A stretch of 64,000 bases of DNA from Ideonella aquatica. Its GTDB lineage: Bacteria > Pseudomonadota > Gammaproteobacteria > Burkholderiales > Burkholderiaceae_C. The stretch spans positions 1 through 64,000 of the forward strand of contig NZ_JAGQDE010000021.1 of assembly GCF_018069755.1 (NCBI RefSeq). Direction: 5' to 3'. Position 1 is the stretch's first letter, and each line of letters starts with the position of its first letter. Under the pieces are notes generated by a model, which was given only the letters and a program-made list of their open reading frames with translations, was not told where the DNA came from and made no database searches. This document shows, in pieces, positions 55,966 to 64,000 of this stretch. A program made the position numbers and the translations under genes.

Positions 55966-57176
55966 AAGATTGGGACGTGGTCACCTTGCGTGACGTGGCG
56001 GAGATTGCCTCGGGCATCACCCTGGGACGCAAGCCCAAGGGCGACCAACTGGTCAAGGTGCCCTACCTGCGTGTGGCCAACGTGCAGGATGGGCGCCTGG
56101 ACTTGCGTGAAGTGAAGACAATCGATGCCACCCCCGCCGAAATTGCCAAGTGGCAACTGCGCGACGGTGACCTGCTGCTCACCGAAGGCGGCGATCTCGA
56201 CAAGTTGGGTCGTGGCACCTGTTGGCGCAATGAGCTGCCCCTGTGCATCCACCAGAACCACCTGTTCCGGGTGCGCCTGTCGGCCGAGCATTGCGACCCT
56301 GACTTTGTGGCTTTGCAGATTGCGTCGCCCTATGGGAAGGCCTACTTTCTCGCGCACGCCAAGAAGACCACGGGCATCGCGTCGATCAACCAGTCGGTGC
56401 TGGGGAACTTTCCGTTGATGCTGCCGGCGTTGGACGAACAGCGTGTGATGGCCCAGCGACTTGTCACCCAACTCAGGCAGGCGCGCGTCGCCAGCGGTGC
56501 AGCCCACGCCCAGCATTCAGAGGCGCAGAACCTTGTCTCGGCGGCCTACCGCGACGCCTTCTCGGGCTGCACTTCCGCGGAGCAAGTGCGTATCGGCGAT
56601 GTCTTTGAAACAGCCAGCGGTACAACGCCGTCTCGCGACCAGGCCGCCTACTGGCAAGATGGAGACGTGCCCTGGGTGAAGACGGGCGAAGTCGCGTTCA
56701 CTGACATCTTGGCCACCACTGAAGCGGTGACACGCCGTGCGCTCACCGAGTGCCGACTCCCCTTGTTGCCGCCAGGCACCGTACTCATCGCGATGTACGG
56801 CCAGGGCAAAACACGCGGCCAATCGGCTGTGCTTCGAATCGCCGCCACCACCAATCAGGCTTGTCTTGCGCTGTTGCCTGCCAAGGGATGGCTACCCGAG
56901 TTTGTGCAGCATTGGCTGCGCTACCGTTACGAGGAGCTGCGCCGCTTGTCTGAGGGGCGCGGTGGCAACCAGGCCAATCTGAACGGGGCCGTTCTGAAAG
57001 CCTTTGGCATCCCGGCGGTGGATATTCGCACGCAGCAGGCTGTCGCGCGTCGTCTCAGCGCGCTTCTCGCCCAAGCGCAGGCGCTACGTATCGCAGCGGA
57101 CGCCCAACTGCGCGAGATCGAGGCCTTGCCTGCCCGGCTGCTGGCCCAGGCCTTTGGCCAGTCTGTGCCCGCCTGA
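55962..57176 (+). CDS. hsdS: Type I specificity subunit HsdS, second system
   Basis: A 404-residue HsdS with two target-recognition domains: the first opens MKDWDVVTLRDVAEIASGIT and has LRDGDLLLTEGGDLDKLGRG, the second opens VRIGDVFETASGTTPSRDQ and has LLPPGTVLIAMYGQGKTRGQ. The helical spacers (PALDEQRVMAQRLVTQLRQA and TQQAVARRLSALLAQAQAL) are symmetric. It is complete. ATG at 55962 overlaps hsdR by four bases. The stop is four bases from the stop of the opposite-strand effector-like gene. Confidence 0.88.
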   Translation: MKDWDVVTLRDVAEIASGITLGRKPKGDQLVKVPYLRVANVQDGRLDLREVKTIDATPAEIAKWQLRDGDLLLTEGGDLDKLGRGTCWRNELPLCIHQNHLFRVRLSAEHCDPDFVALQIASPYGKAYFLAHAKKTTGIASINQSVLGNFPLMLPALDEQRVMAQRLVTQLRQARVASGAAHAQHSEAQNLVSAAYRDAFSGCTSAEQVRIGDVFETASGTTPSRDQAAYWQDGDVPWVKTGEVAFTDILATTEAVTRRALTECRLPLLPPGTVLIAMYGQGKTRGQSAVLRIAATTNQACLALLPAKGWLPEFVQHWLRYRYEELRRLSEGRGGNQANLNGAVLKAFGIPAVDIRTQQAVARRLSALLAQAQALRIAADAQLREIEALPARLLAQAFGQSVPA

Positions 57177-57180
57177 GCCT

Positions 57181-57786
57181 CTACGCCGAGGTGGCGATGG
57201 GCTTGAAGTAGCCCTTGATGCAACGCAGGTTGCGCACCGCGATCTGGATGTGGCTGCGGGCTGTGAAGCCGGCATTGGGGTACAACTCGCCGCCCTCCGG
57301 GAAGGCGGCGCGCACCGTGTCGTAGGCCGGCAGGCCATTGAGCTCGCGCAGTTGATGCATGAACTCGATCACCGCGCGGTCCAGGTAGCGTCCCAGCCGG
57401 TCTGGCGTGTGGCCCTTGTTCTCGGGCAACGGCGAGCCGTCGGGCATGCCGATCAGATCGAGCGTCTCCCAGGCCTTGCGCAACTCATCCAGCGCCGCAC
57501 TGTCGAACAGGTTGCAGCAGTTGCCCAGATCGATGATGGCGCCCACCACGGCCGGCGTCTGCACCCGGCGTGGGTGGGTGCTGGGGCGCTGCGCCATGTC
57601 CACGGCCCACTCCATCGCACGGTGCGGGCTGGACTCCCAGAAGTAGGCGCCGCTGCCCAGCCAGTCGTAGGGCTTGTTGCTCTGCAGGATGGGTTCGGCG
57701 CCGGAGACGATCTTCTCGGCAATGGCCGCGTCACAGCCGTGGAACCCCAGGACAAAGGTGGGCTGGTTCTGGTACAGGTCCCACAT
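57181..57786 (-). CDS. ADP-ribosyltransferase-like (DUF3990-type) protein, putative effector/toxin
   Basis: A 201-residue soluble protein. Its opening, VLGFHGCDAAIAEKIVSG, then YDWLGSGAYFWESSPHRAMEWA near 38-60, follows the pattern hxxxHGxxxxxxxxI, DxGxGxYhx...A..WA of DUF3990 and related ADP-ribosyltransferase folds, in which the His-Gly strand and the G-x-Y strand form the NAD pocket. A later Glu, the usual third catalytic residue, cannot be fixed by eye. It is encoded 22 bases after a small partner on the same strand and lies inside the second type I system, opposite to its genes. A toxin-antitoxin or abortive-infection role is inference. Confidence 0.55.
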   Translation of the reverse strand: MWDLYQNQPTFVLGFHGCDAAIAEKIVSGAEPILQSNKPYDWLGSGAYFWESSPHRAMEWAVDMAQRPSTHPRRVQTPAVVGAIIDLGNCCNLFDSAALDELRKAWETLDLIGMPDGSPLPENKGHTPDRLGRYLDRAVIEFMHQLRELNGLPAYDTVRAAFPEGGELYPNAGFTARSHIQIAVRNLRCIKGYFKPIATSA

Positions 57787-57808
57787 CGGCCAGCGGGCTC
57801 GGTGGCGC

Positions 57809-58024
57809 TCAGCCGCCGAAGTTCTTGGTCAGCTTGCCGTTGCCATCCACGATGCCGGCCTTGCGCAGCAGTTCACGACCAAAGGCGGGGTCGCTCTGGA
57901 TGCGCTCACGGATGGCGTCCATGGTGGGGCGCACTTCCGGATCGCCCAGGCGCAGGTGAGGGTTGCGCGCCAGCGCTTCGGGCGTGACCTTCGCGATCTT
58001 GCGGGGAACGGGAGCAGTGGCCAT
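57809..58024 (-). CDS. Small partner protein of the ART-like gene
   Basis: A 71-residue protein: MATAPVPRKIAKVTPEALAR, then HLRLGDPEVRPTMDAIRERI, and LRKAGIVDGNGKLTKNFGG. The compact helical body with GIVxxNGKLxxxFGG ending resembles small proteins found upstream of such ART-like genes, which I recall as a conserved pair. Being first in the pair and small it is the natural antitoxin candidate, though no DNA-binding motif is obvious. It is divergent from hsdM (190 bases). Confidence 0.55.
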   Translation of the reverse strand: MATAPVPRKIAKVTPEALARNPHLRLGDPEVRPTMDAIRERIQSDPAFGRELLRKAGIVDGNGKLTKNFGG

Positions 58025-58213
58025 GGTCAGATCCTCACGGGCTGGAGGTCTTGTATCGGCACGACCCTGGGTTGGATCAAGCCGCGTGAGCAGATTGTCT
58101 CATGTTGCTGCGCTGCAGCAAGATTGGGGATCCCCCGATGGCGACAGGGCATGGGGCCGCCGCGGGGCGACGGGCAGTGCCGTCCACTTGCGCTGCCATG
58201 TTCCAATTTCGGT

Positions 58214-60190
58214 ATGCCAACCGCCGCCCGCTCACTGACCGCGACGACGCTGAAGAAGGCGTCATCCGCCCAGAACGCCCCCTCCGCCAGGGCTTCCAAG
58301 GGCCCCAAGGCCATCGCCTCCACGCAGTCCTTGTCCTCCTTCGTCAAGGGCATCTGCGACATCATGCGGCGCAGCAACTGTGCCAGCGCGCTGCAGTACG
58401 TGCCCGAGCTGACCTGGATTCTGTTCCTGCGCATCCTGGATGCGCAGGAGCTGCGCGAGGCCGAGCGGGCGCAGGCCCAGGGGCGCGACTTCTCGCCGGC
58501 CCTGCGCGAGCCCTATCGCTGGCAGGACTGGGCGGCGCCCTTCGTGCTGGAGGCCGACCGCCGCACGCCTGAAGGTCGTCACGCCGGCTGGAAGCGCGAG
58601 GCCCTGAAGGGGCGCGTGGGCGACATGATCGCCTTCGTCAACAAGGAGTTGCTGCCCCACCTGCACCAATTGGATGTGTTGCCCGATGGCCAACCCAACC
58701 CCGATGCCAGCCCCAAACAGCGGGTGATCGGACGGATCATGACGGCGGTCGACAAGCTGCGGGTGGATAACGAAGCCAACCTGCTCGACATCCTGGACAG
58801 GGTGGACGAGATCAGCATCGACCACATCGACGACCAGCACTTCTTCACGCTGTCGCAGGTCTACGAGGACCTGCTGCTGAAGATGGGCGAGAAGAACTCC
58901 GACGGTGGTCAGTTCTTCACCCCGCGCGAAGTGGTCCGGGCCATGGTGGGCACGCTCCAGCCGCAGCTGGGTGAGACGGTGTACGACCCCTGCTGCGGCA
59001 CGGGTGGCTTTCTGGCCCAGGCCTACGACTACCTGAAGTCCCACCTGGACGACGCGGCACCCGCTTCGGTCATCCACCAGCTCAAGACCGCCACCTTCCA
59101 CGGCCGCGAAAAGGAGAACCTGGTGTTCCCGATCGCGCTGGCGAACCTGGTGCTGCATGGCATTGACCAGCCGCGGCTGTGGCACGGCAACACGCTGTCG
59201 AACGCGCCGACCTACGAGGCGCTGTTTGCGCAGGCCCCGACCACCTTCGATGTCATCCTGACCAATCCGCCCTTCGGTGGCAAGGAGGGCAAGGTGGCGC
59301 AGGACCGCTACGCGTTCAAGACCAGCTCCACGCAGGTGCTGTTCATGCAGCACATCGTGGACGAGCTGGCCTCGCCCGGCGAGGGCGAGACAGCAGGCGG
59401 GCGCTGTGGCGTGGTGCTGGACGAAGGCTTTCTCTTCCGGACCAATGAGAGCGCGTTTGTAGAGACCAAGCGCAAGCTGCTGGACGAGTGCGACGTCTGG
59501 TGCATCGTCAGTCTGCCGGGCGGCGTGTTCTCCACCGCGGGTGCTGGGGTCAAGACCAACCTCGTGTTCTTCACCAAAGGGCGCCGAACCGAGCGCATCT
59601 GGTACTACGACCTGTCGCACGTCAAGATGGGCAAGAAGCAGCCCATGACGCTGGCCCATTTCGGCTGGTCGCCTGATTTCAAGCTGCTGACCGACGCCGA
59701 GCTGCCGGCATCTCTGGTGGGTGACTGGACTCCCGCGCAGCAGGCGCCCGAAACACCGTTCCCGAGCTTTGCGCGGCTGCTGGCGAAACGCGATACCGAG
59801 GCCGCCGACAGCGACTTCTCCTGGACGCTGGACATGGCTGCCCGTCGTGCCGCCGCCCGTCAGGCCATGGCGCCGCATGAGGCTGAGGTGGCCCGCTCGC
59901 GCGATCGCCAACTGGCGCTGAAGGAAGAACTGGCGCTTCTGCGCAAGGTCAAGGCGCCTGAGGATCGTTTGCTGGCCTTGCAAACGGCACTGTCTCAGGC
60001 TGAGCGGGAAGGGCGCGAGGCCCAAGCCAAGGCGGATGCCCTTGATGCCGCCGTGTTCGACCTGAAGGCGGTTAACCCGCATGCCAGGATGCAGCGTGAC
60101 GAGCGCACGCCCGCGCAGATTCTGGAGGCCATCGAAGCGCATGGCCGCACTCTCCAGCAGGCGTTGTCGGCGTTGCGAGCGCTGATGTAG
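58214..60190 (+). CDS. hsdM: Type I methyltransferase subunit HsdM, second system
   Basis: A 658-residue HsdM. An N-terminal helical domain (SLSSFVKGICDIMRRSN, ELTWILFLRILDAQE) is followed by SAM motif VYDPCCGTGGFL near 257 and catalytic LTNPPFGGKEG near 350; DGGQFFTPREVV is the conserved approach. From about 545 a long coiled coil (LKEELALLRKVKAPEDRLLA) extends the C terminus beyond the usual length. The start at 58214 (MPTAARSLT) gives a Lys/Ala-rich leader. It is separated from its hsdR-hsdS partners by the opposite-strand pair, so it has its own promoter. Confidence 0.9.
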   Translation: MPTAARSLTATTLKKASSAQNAPSARASKGPKAIASTQSLSSFVKGICDIMRRSNCASALQYVPELTWILFLRILDAQELREAERAQAQGRDFSPALREPYRWQDWAAPFVLEADRRTPEGRHAGWKREALKGRVGDMIAFVNKELLPHLHQLDVLPDGQPNPDASPKQRVIGRIMTAVDKLRVDNEANLLDILDRVDEISIDHIDDQHFFTLSQVYEDLLLKMGEKNSDGGQFFTPREVVRAMVGTLQPQLGETVYDPCCGTGGFLAQAYDYLKSHLDDAAPASVIHQLKTATFHGREKENLVFPIALANLVLHGIDQPRLWHGNTLSNAPTYEALFAQAPTTFDVILTNPPFGGKEGKVAQDRYAFKTSSTQVLFMQHIVDELASPGEGETAGGRCGVVLDEGFLFRTNESAFVETKRKLLDECDVWCIVSLPGGVFSTAGAGVKTNLVFFTKGRRTERIWYYDLSHVKMGKKQPMTLAHFGWSPDFKLLTDAELPASLVGDWTPAQQAPETPFPSFARLLAKRDTEAADSDFSWTLDMAARRAAARQAMAPHEAEVARSRDRQLALKEELALLRKVKAPEDRLLALQTALSQAEREGREAQAKADALDAAVFDLKAVNPHARMQRDERTPAQILEAIEAHGRTLQQALSALRALM

Positions 60191-60273
60191 GTCTGCAGCG
60201 CGGTAAGGAACTGGCTGCCTGGATCCAGCGGCGATCTTCAGATGGCGACCATGGCAGCCGATAACGACACACC

Positions 60274-60738
60274 ATGGAAGCCTTCATCACGCTGCCCGCC
60301 GAGCCGCAGTCCATGGCCACCGAGGCCCTGCGGCGGCGGGCACCGCCCGCAGTGGCGCTGATCGACCTGGACCATTTCAAGCAGATCAACGACCAGCATG
60401 GCCATGCCGCGGGCGACCAGGTGCTGCGCGATTTTGCCGACCGACTGCAGCATGCGCTGCGGCGCTCGGACACCTGCGGCCGGGTGGGCGGCGAGGAGTT
60501 CCTGGTGGTGCTGGACGGTCTGTCGATCGACGACGCGCAGGAGGTGATGCAGCGTCTGCTGCTGGCCGTGCGCCAGGGCCGGCCGCTGGATGATTTGCCA
60601 GACTTTGCCTACTCCGCCAGCATCGGCCTGGTGCGCGCACGCGAGGCCGAGCGCCCCGAGGACGTGATGGCCCGCGCCGACCTGGCGCTGTACGCCGCCA
60701 AGCGCGGCGGTCGCAATACCTGCGTGGCGCTGCCCTGA
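60274..60738 (+). CDS. GGDEF-domain protein missing the start of the domain
   Basis: A 154-residue protein. From LIDLDHFKQINDQHGHAAGD on it is a normal diguanylate cyclase domain: active site GGEEF near 71 and I-site RRSD five residues earlier, then ASIGLVRAREAERPEDVMARAD. The usual opening of the domain (D-x-LTGLxNRR, about 25 residues) is replaced by unrelated MEAFITLPAEPQSMATEAL, and no sensor domain precedes it. It probably is a 5'-truncated gene, broken when the RM locus next to it was acquired; whether it still folds is doubtful. Confidence 0.7.
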   Translation: MEAFITLPAEPQSMATEALRRRAPPAVALIDLDHFKQINDQHGHAAGDQVLRDFADRLQHALRRSDTCGRVGGEEFLVVLDGLSIDDAQEVMQRLLLAVRQGRPLDDLPDFAYSASIGLVRAREAERPEDVMARADLALYAAKRGGRNTCVALP

Positions 60739-60753
60739 CCGGCCCCCGCCGCC

Positions 60754-61227
60754 TCAGGGCGAGGGCACCGTCGGGGCGAACTTGGCGCGCTTGGTGGCAA
60801 AGAAGGCCTTCACGTTGCGCACATTGGCGTCTTGCGTGAACAGGCGCTGGGTCAGCGCCAGGTAGTCCGGCATGTCGGCCGCCCACACCACCAGCATGAA
60901 GTCGGGGCCGGGCGACACACGCCAGCACTGCTGCACGGCCGCCTCGGCCACCGCGCGGGCCTCAAAGGCGTCCAGGTGCTCGGCGCCCTGGCGGTCCAGC
61001 GTGACCTCGCACAGCGCGGTGAGGCCGCGGCCGGCAAAGGCGGGCGCCAGCAGCGCGGTGAATCGCTCGATCACGCCGACTTCGCGCAGCCGCTTGACGC
61101 GCCGCAGCGCCGTGGCCGGCGAGACATGCGCCGCCTCGGCCAGCGCCTGATTGGTCAGGCTGGCGTCGGCCTGCAGCAGCTCCAGCAGGCGCCAGTCAAC
61201 GGGATCCAGGTCGATGAAAGCTTCCAA
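60754..61227 (-). CDS. Lrp/AsnC-family transcriptional regulator
   Basis: A 157-residue regulator with an N-terminal helix-turn-helix (LDPVDWRLLELLQADASLTN, HVSPATALRRVKRLREVGVI) and a RAM effector domain (LCEVTLDRQGAEHLDAFE, VSPGPDFMLVVWAADMPDYL, VRNVKAFFATKRAKF). The start is set at a TTG at 61227 because it gives the normal family length; another TTG at 61305 would add 26 residues across an AT-rich, promoter-like stretch. It diverges from glmS and may be autoregulated there. Confidence 0.85.
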   Translation of the reverse strand: MEAFIDLDPVDWRLLELLQADASLTNQALAEAAHVSPATALRRVKRLREVGVIERFTALLAPAFAGRGLTALCEVTLDRQGAEHLDAFEARAVAEAAVQQCWRVSPGPDFMLVVWAADMPDYLALTQRLFTQDANVRNVKAFFATKRAKFAPTVPSP

Positions 61228-61364
61228 GAAATTACTTTGGATGAATGAATATGCCAATTCTGCAGGATGCTGACGAAAAATTCCATTGATGGTCACAACT
61301 GGCAAGCATCTTTCTCTCTGGCCTGACTACGATGCCGCCCAGTTCCATTCCAAGGTGAACCCCC

Positions 61365-63206
61365 ATGTGTGGCATCGTCGGCGCCGTCAGCACCCGCAAC
61401 ATCGTCCCCGTTCTCGTCCAGGGCCTGCAGCGCCTGGAGTACCGCGGCTATGACAGCTGCGGCGTGGCCGTGCACCAGGACGGCGAGCTGCGCCGCAGCC
61501 GCTCCACCGCCCGCGTGGCCGAGCTGCAGGCCCAGGTGGAGGCCGATGGTGTGGCCAGCGGCACCGGCATCGCCCACACCCGCTGGGCCACGCATGGCGC
61601 GCCGGCGGTGCACAACGCCCACCCGCATTTCAGCCGCGGCAAGATCGCGCTGGTCCACAACGGCATCATCGAGAACCACGACGAGCTGCGCGATGAGCTC
61701 AAGGCCAAGGGCTACGTCTTCGAGAGCCAGACCGACACCGAGGTCATCGCGCACCTGGTGCACCAGCTCTACGAAGGCGATCTTTTTGACACCGTGCAGC
61801 GGGTGGTGGCCCGCCTGCAGGGGGCCTATGCGATTGCCGTGTTCTGTCGCGACGAGCCGCACCGCGTGGTGGGCGCACGCCACGGCTCACCGCTGATCCT
61901 GGGCGTCGGCGCCGACGCGGACCCCGAGGCGCGCTACCTGGCCTCGGACGCGATGGCCCTGGCCGGCGTGACCGACCGCATCGTCTACCTGGAAGAGGGG
62001 GATGTGGTGGACCTGCAGCTGGGCAAGCACTGGATCTCCGAGCGCCTGGCCGACGACAGCTTCGTGCCGGTGCTGCGCGACGTGAAGATCGTCCACGCCC
62101 ACAGCGGCGCCGCCGAGCTGGGCCCCTACCGCCACTACATGCAAAAGGAGATCTTCGAGCAGCCGCGCGCGATCGCCGACACGCTCGAAGGCGTCGAGGG
62201 CATCACGCCCGAGCTGTTCGGCGACGGCGCGTACCGCGTCTTCCGCGAGATCGACCGCGTGCTGATCCTGGCCTGCGGCACCAGCTACTACAGCGGCTCC
62301 ACCGCCAAGTACTGGCTGGAGAGCATCGCCAAGATTCCCACCAGCGTGGAGATCGCCAGCGAGTACCGCTACCGCGACAGCGTGCCCGACCCCCGCACCC
62401 TGGTGGTGACCATCAGTCAGAGCGGCGAAACGGCGGACACCCTGGCCGCGCTCAAGCATGCCCGCAGCCTGGGCATGCGGCACACGCTGACCATCTGCAA
62501 CGTGGCCACCAGCGCCATGGTGCGCGAGTGCGAACTGGCCTACATCACCCGCGCCGGCGTGGAAGTGGGCGTGGCCAGCACCAAGGCCTTCACCACCCAG
62601 CTGGCCGGCCTGTTCCTGCTGACGCTGGCCCTGGCCCAGGTGCGCGGCACCCTCACCCGCGAACAGGAAGCCGAGCACCTCAAGGCCATGCGCCACCTGC
62701 CCGTGGCCCTGCAATCGGTGCTGGCCCTCGAGCCCCAGGTGGTGGCCTGGGCCGAGGCCTTCGCCCGCAAGGAAAACGCGCTCTTCCTGGGCCGCGGCCT
62801 GCACTACCCGATCGCGCTGGAAGGCGCGCTCAAACTCAAGGAAATCAGCTACATCCACGCCGAGGCCTACCCCGCGGGTGAGCTCAAGCACGGCCCGCTG
62901 GCCCTGGTGACGGCCGAGATGCCGGTGGTCACCGTGGCCCCGAACGACGCGCTGCTGGAAAAGCTCAAGAGCAACCTGCAGGAAGTCCGCGCCCGCGGCG
63001 GCGAACTCTTCGTCTTTGCCGACAGCGACACCCGCATCGACAGCGGCGAAGGCCTGCACGTCATCCGCATGCCCGAACACTACGGCGCACTCAGCCCCAT
63101 CCTGCACGTGGTGCCGCTGCAGTTGCTGGCCTATCACACCGCCTGCGCGCGGGGGACGGATGTGGACAAGCCCAGGAACCTGGCGAAGTCGGTGACGGTG
63201 GAGTAG
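61365..63206 (+). CDS. glmS: Glucosamine-6-phosphate synthase GlmS
   Basis: GlmS (613 residues) makes glucosamine-6-phosphate from fructose-6-phosphate and glutamine, the first step to UDP-GlcNAc for peptidoglycan and lipid A. MCGIVGAV has the N-terminal nucleophile Cys; the glutaminase domain shows [13 protein letters not shown] and HNGIIENH. Two SIS domains follow ([46 protein letters not shown]) and the C-terminal [12 protein letters not shown] tail is intact. No glmS ribozyme-like leader is seen in the 137-base gap, as expected outside Firmicutes. Confidence 0.96.
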   Translation: MCGIVGAVSTRNIVPVLVQGLQRLEYRGYDSCGVAVHQDGELRRSRSTARVAELQAQVEADGVASGTGIAHTRWATHGAPAVHNAHPHFSRGKIALVHNGIIENHDELRDELKAKGYVFESQTDTEVIAHLVHQLYEGDLFDTVQRVVARLQGAYAIAVFCRDEPHRVVGARHGSPLILGVGADADPEARYLASDAMALAGVTDRIVYLEEGDVVDLQLGKHWISERLADDSFVPVLRDVKIVHAHSGAAELGPYRHYMQKEIFEQPRAIADTLEGVEGITPELFGDGAYRVFREIDRVLILACGTSYYSGSTAKYWLESIAKIPTSVEIASEYRYRDSVPDPRTLVVTISQSGETADTLAALKHARSLGMRHTLTICNVATSAMVRECELAYITRAGVEVGVASTKAFTTQLAGLFLLTLALAQVRGTLTREQEAEHLKAMRHLPVALQSVLALEPQVVAWAEAFARKENALFLGRGLHYPIALEGALKLKEISYIHAEAYPAGELKHGPLALVTAEMPVVTVAPNDALLEKLKSNLQEVRARGGELFVFADSDTRIDSGEGLHVIRMPEHYGALSPILHVVPLQLLAYHTACARGTDVDKPRNLAKSVTVE

Positions 63207-63242
63207 CCCAGGGCGGGCGCGCACCAAGTGTTCTTTGCCATT

Positions 63243-63296
63243 AATGTCTGAGACAGCGCATAAATGTTCGAGACAGCGCATCAAAGTCTGAGACAA
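63243..63296. repeat. Three tandem 20-bp repeats, IS-end-like
   Basis: AATGTCTGAGACAGCGCAT (63243-63261), AATGTTCGAGACAGCGCAT (63263-63281) and AAGTCTGAGACAA (63284-63296) repeat with a period of 20-21 bases. Multiple short direct repeats at a terminus are typical of IS21-type insertion sequences, but no transposase is in view, so this may be a solo or distant end. Confidence 0.6.
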
Positions 63297-63388
63297 GGTC
63301 GGAGGGGGTGAGGGGCAGCTTCAGACGGGGTTTAGCCGTTCGTTTCGCAAGATCGAGTGTGGGCGAGCACTGAAGCCGGCTGTTCGCA

Positions 63389-63467
63389 CTAGTCCAATGA
63401 ATCGTTGAGATTGGATGTGAGCCTCCCAGGTGGCGAGGCCACCGACTTCACTGATTCAGTGGACTAG
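63389..63467. repeat. Imperfect 15-bp inverted repeat
   Basis: CTAGTCCAATGAATC at 63389-63403 and GATTCAGTGGACTAG at 63453-63467 match at 14 of 15 positions as an inverted repeat, 49 bases apart. No function can be assigned. Confidence 0.5.
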
Positions 63468-63718
63468 GTCGCGTACGTCGCCGACGACCGTCACTCGGAT
63501 CTATGGCGATGAAGCGGACACGAGCGCTCTTTCCCGCGATCCAGACTTCAAGATGACTTCGCCGGACGAATCCTGACGTTGCGAGTCGGTGTTCTTTGAA
63601 CTGCTGTACCGATGCCATCTGCCAGGTGGTACGTCTCGTAGAGAGCCACGCTCACTCCGCGCCGAAGGCGCGCAACGGAGCTCCCAGCGTAAGGACATGG
63701 CCCCCGGCGCTGGCCAGG

Positions 63719-64000
63719 TTAGGCGCAGGTCCCACAGGGCGCAGGACCGGACGCGCGGGGGAGCCTGGGTTTAAGGTAGTCCAGGTCGAACGCGTCGCGG
63801 TCCACGACAGCGAGATAGCTGCCGAGCAATGACGACGCGTAGGGCATGCGCACTCGACCAATCCGTCGCAGGTTCCAGGTGTAGCCGCCGGGCACCGCAG
63901 GCTCTTCACCGTTTGCCGCCTTCGCCTTCAGGAATGTCCCGTGTGCGATCTGTTGGAACGGGCCGCTGGCGGAAAGCGTCAGCTGGCACCTAGCGTCCTT
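63719..64000 (-). CDS. C-terminal part of an unrecognised protein (runs off the right edge)
   Basis: The minus strand is open from the window end to a TAA at 63719-63721, 93 codons. The residues read QLTLSASGPFQQIAHGTFLK, VPGGYTWNLRRIGRVRMPYA, SSLLGSYLAVVDRDAFDLDYL, a natural-looking composition with coding bias, unlike the other frames here. There is no start within the window except an internal ATG. I do not recognise the family. Confidence 0.5.
   Translation of the reverse strand, partial: KDARCQLTLSASGPFQQIAHGTFLKAKAANGEEPAVPGGYTWNLRRIGRVRMPYASSLLGSYLAVVDRDAFDLDYLKPRLPRASGPAPCGTCA

Larger units (their letters stand above)
63207..63718. other. Non-coding, repeat-bearing stretch after glmS
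   Basis: No convincing gene lies here. It holds three tandem 20-base repeats (63243-63296), an imperfect inverted repeat (63389-63403 with 63453-63467) and otherwise broken frames. The base composition is more even than in the core genes. It looks like insertion-sequence or island border DNA. Confidence 0.5.

Noticed and set aside
61228-61364. The glmS leader considered for a glmS ribozyme
   Set aside because: The ribozyme is known from Gram-positive relatives, and none of its core sequence is visible in this short AT-rich gap.
61887-63296. A 469-codon minus-strand frame opposite glmS
   Set aside because: It is antisense to a textbook GlmS and reads as His/Gln/Gly/Val-rich noise.
63243-63296. 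Three 20-bp repeats considered as a CRISPR array
   Set aside because: Units are adjacent with only one or two bases between them and no unique spacers.

Overview
The window is high-GC DNA from a betaproteobacterium, most likely order Burkholderiales (Leptothrix/Rubrivivax/Ideonella-like). The evidence is gene order and family content: rsmB-DUF4390-ntrY-ntrX with a short NtrX, an S-adenosylhomocysteine (SAH) riboswitch ahead of ahcY-tlyA-metF, metK followed by two lipid A acyltransferases, dapF, DUF484 and xerC, plus folE, purT, ProQ and glmS. The species cannot be named from the sequence alone.

Positions 1-14767 are accessory DNA lying against the 3' end of a tRNA-Phe gene (14768-14843, minus strand). 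It holds the end of an IS3-family insertion sequence that cuts a PolB-type DNA polymerase gene, a small winged-helix protein, a tyrosine integrase, and a minus-strand run of four to five small plasmid/island-type proteins. It then carries a complete type I restriction-modification operon, hsdM-hsdS-FRG protein-hsdR, and a small excisionase-like protein next to the tRNA. The most striking observation is that the FRG-domain protein and HsdR end in the same module (14 of 28 residues identical). This suggests the FRG protein docks on the methyltransferase core as an alternative effector.

Positions 14.8-53.5 kb are mostly chromosomal core: a nitrogen-type two-component pair, rRNA methyltransferases, folate and one-carbon genes (folE, metF, ahcY, metK), a PPK2 polyphosphate kinase, HAD and Nudix hydrolases, an AlkX/YcaQ-like glycosylase, purT, proQ, lipid A acyltransferases, dapF, xerC, an M48 protease and rlmI. 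Less common parts are a folE-BLUF photoreceptor pair, two tandem secreted paralogues of unknown function, and a four-gene set of hybrid histidine kinase, HD-GYP regulator, outer-membrane barrel and mini periplasmic binding protein. Regulatory and repeat elements include the SAH riboswitch, a strong stem-loop in the metK leader that covers the likely ribosome binding site, and a 148-bp palindromic MITE-like repeat.

Positions 53.5-60.2 kb are a second accessory insert: a different type I system (hsdR-hsdS ... hsdM) split by an opposite-strand pair that looks like an ADP-ribosyltransferase-type effector with a small partner. It abuts a GGDEF gene that has lost the start of its domain, so the insert may have replaced neighbouring DNA. 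The window closes with an Lrp-type regulator, glmS, a repeat-rich non-coding stretch resembling an insertion-sequence end, and a partial unrecognised gene at the right edge.
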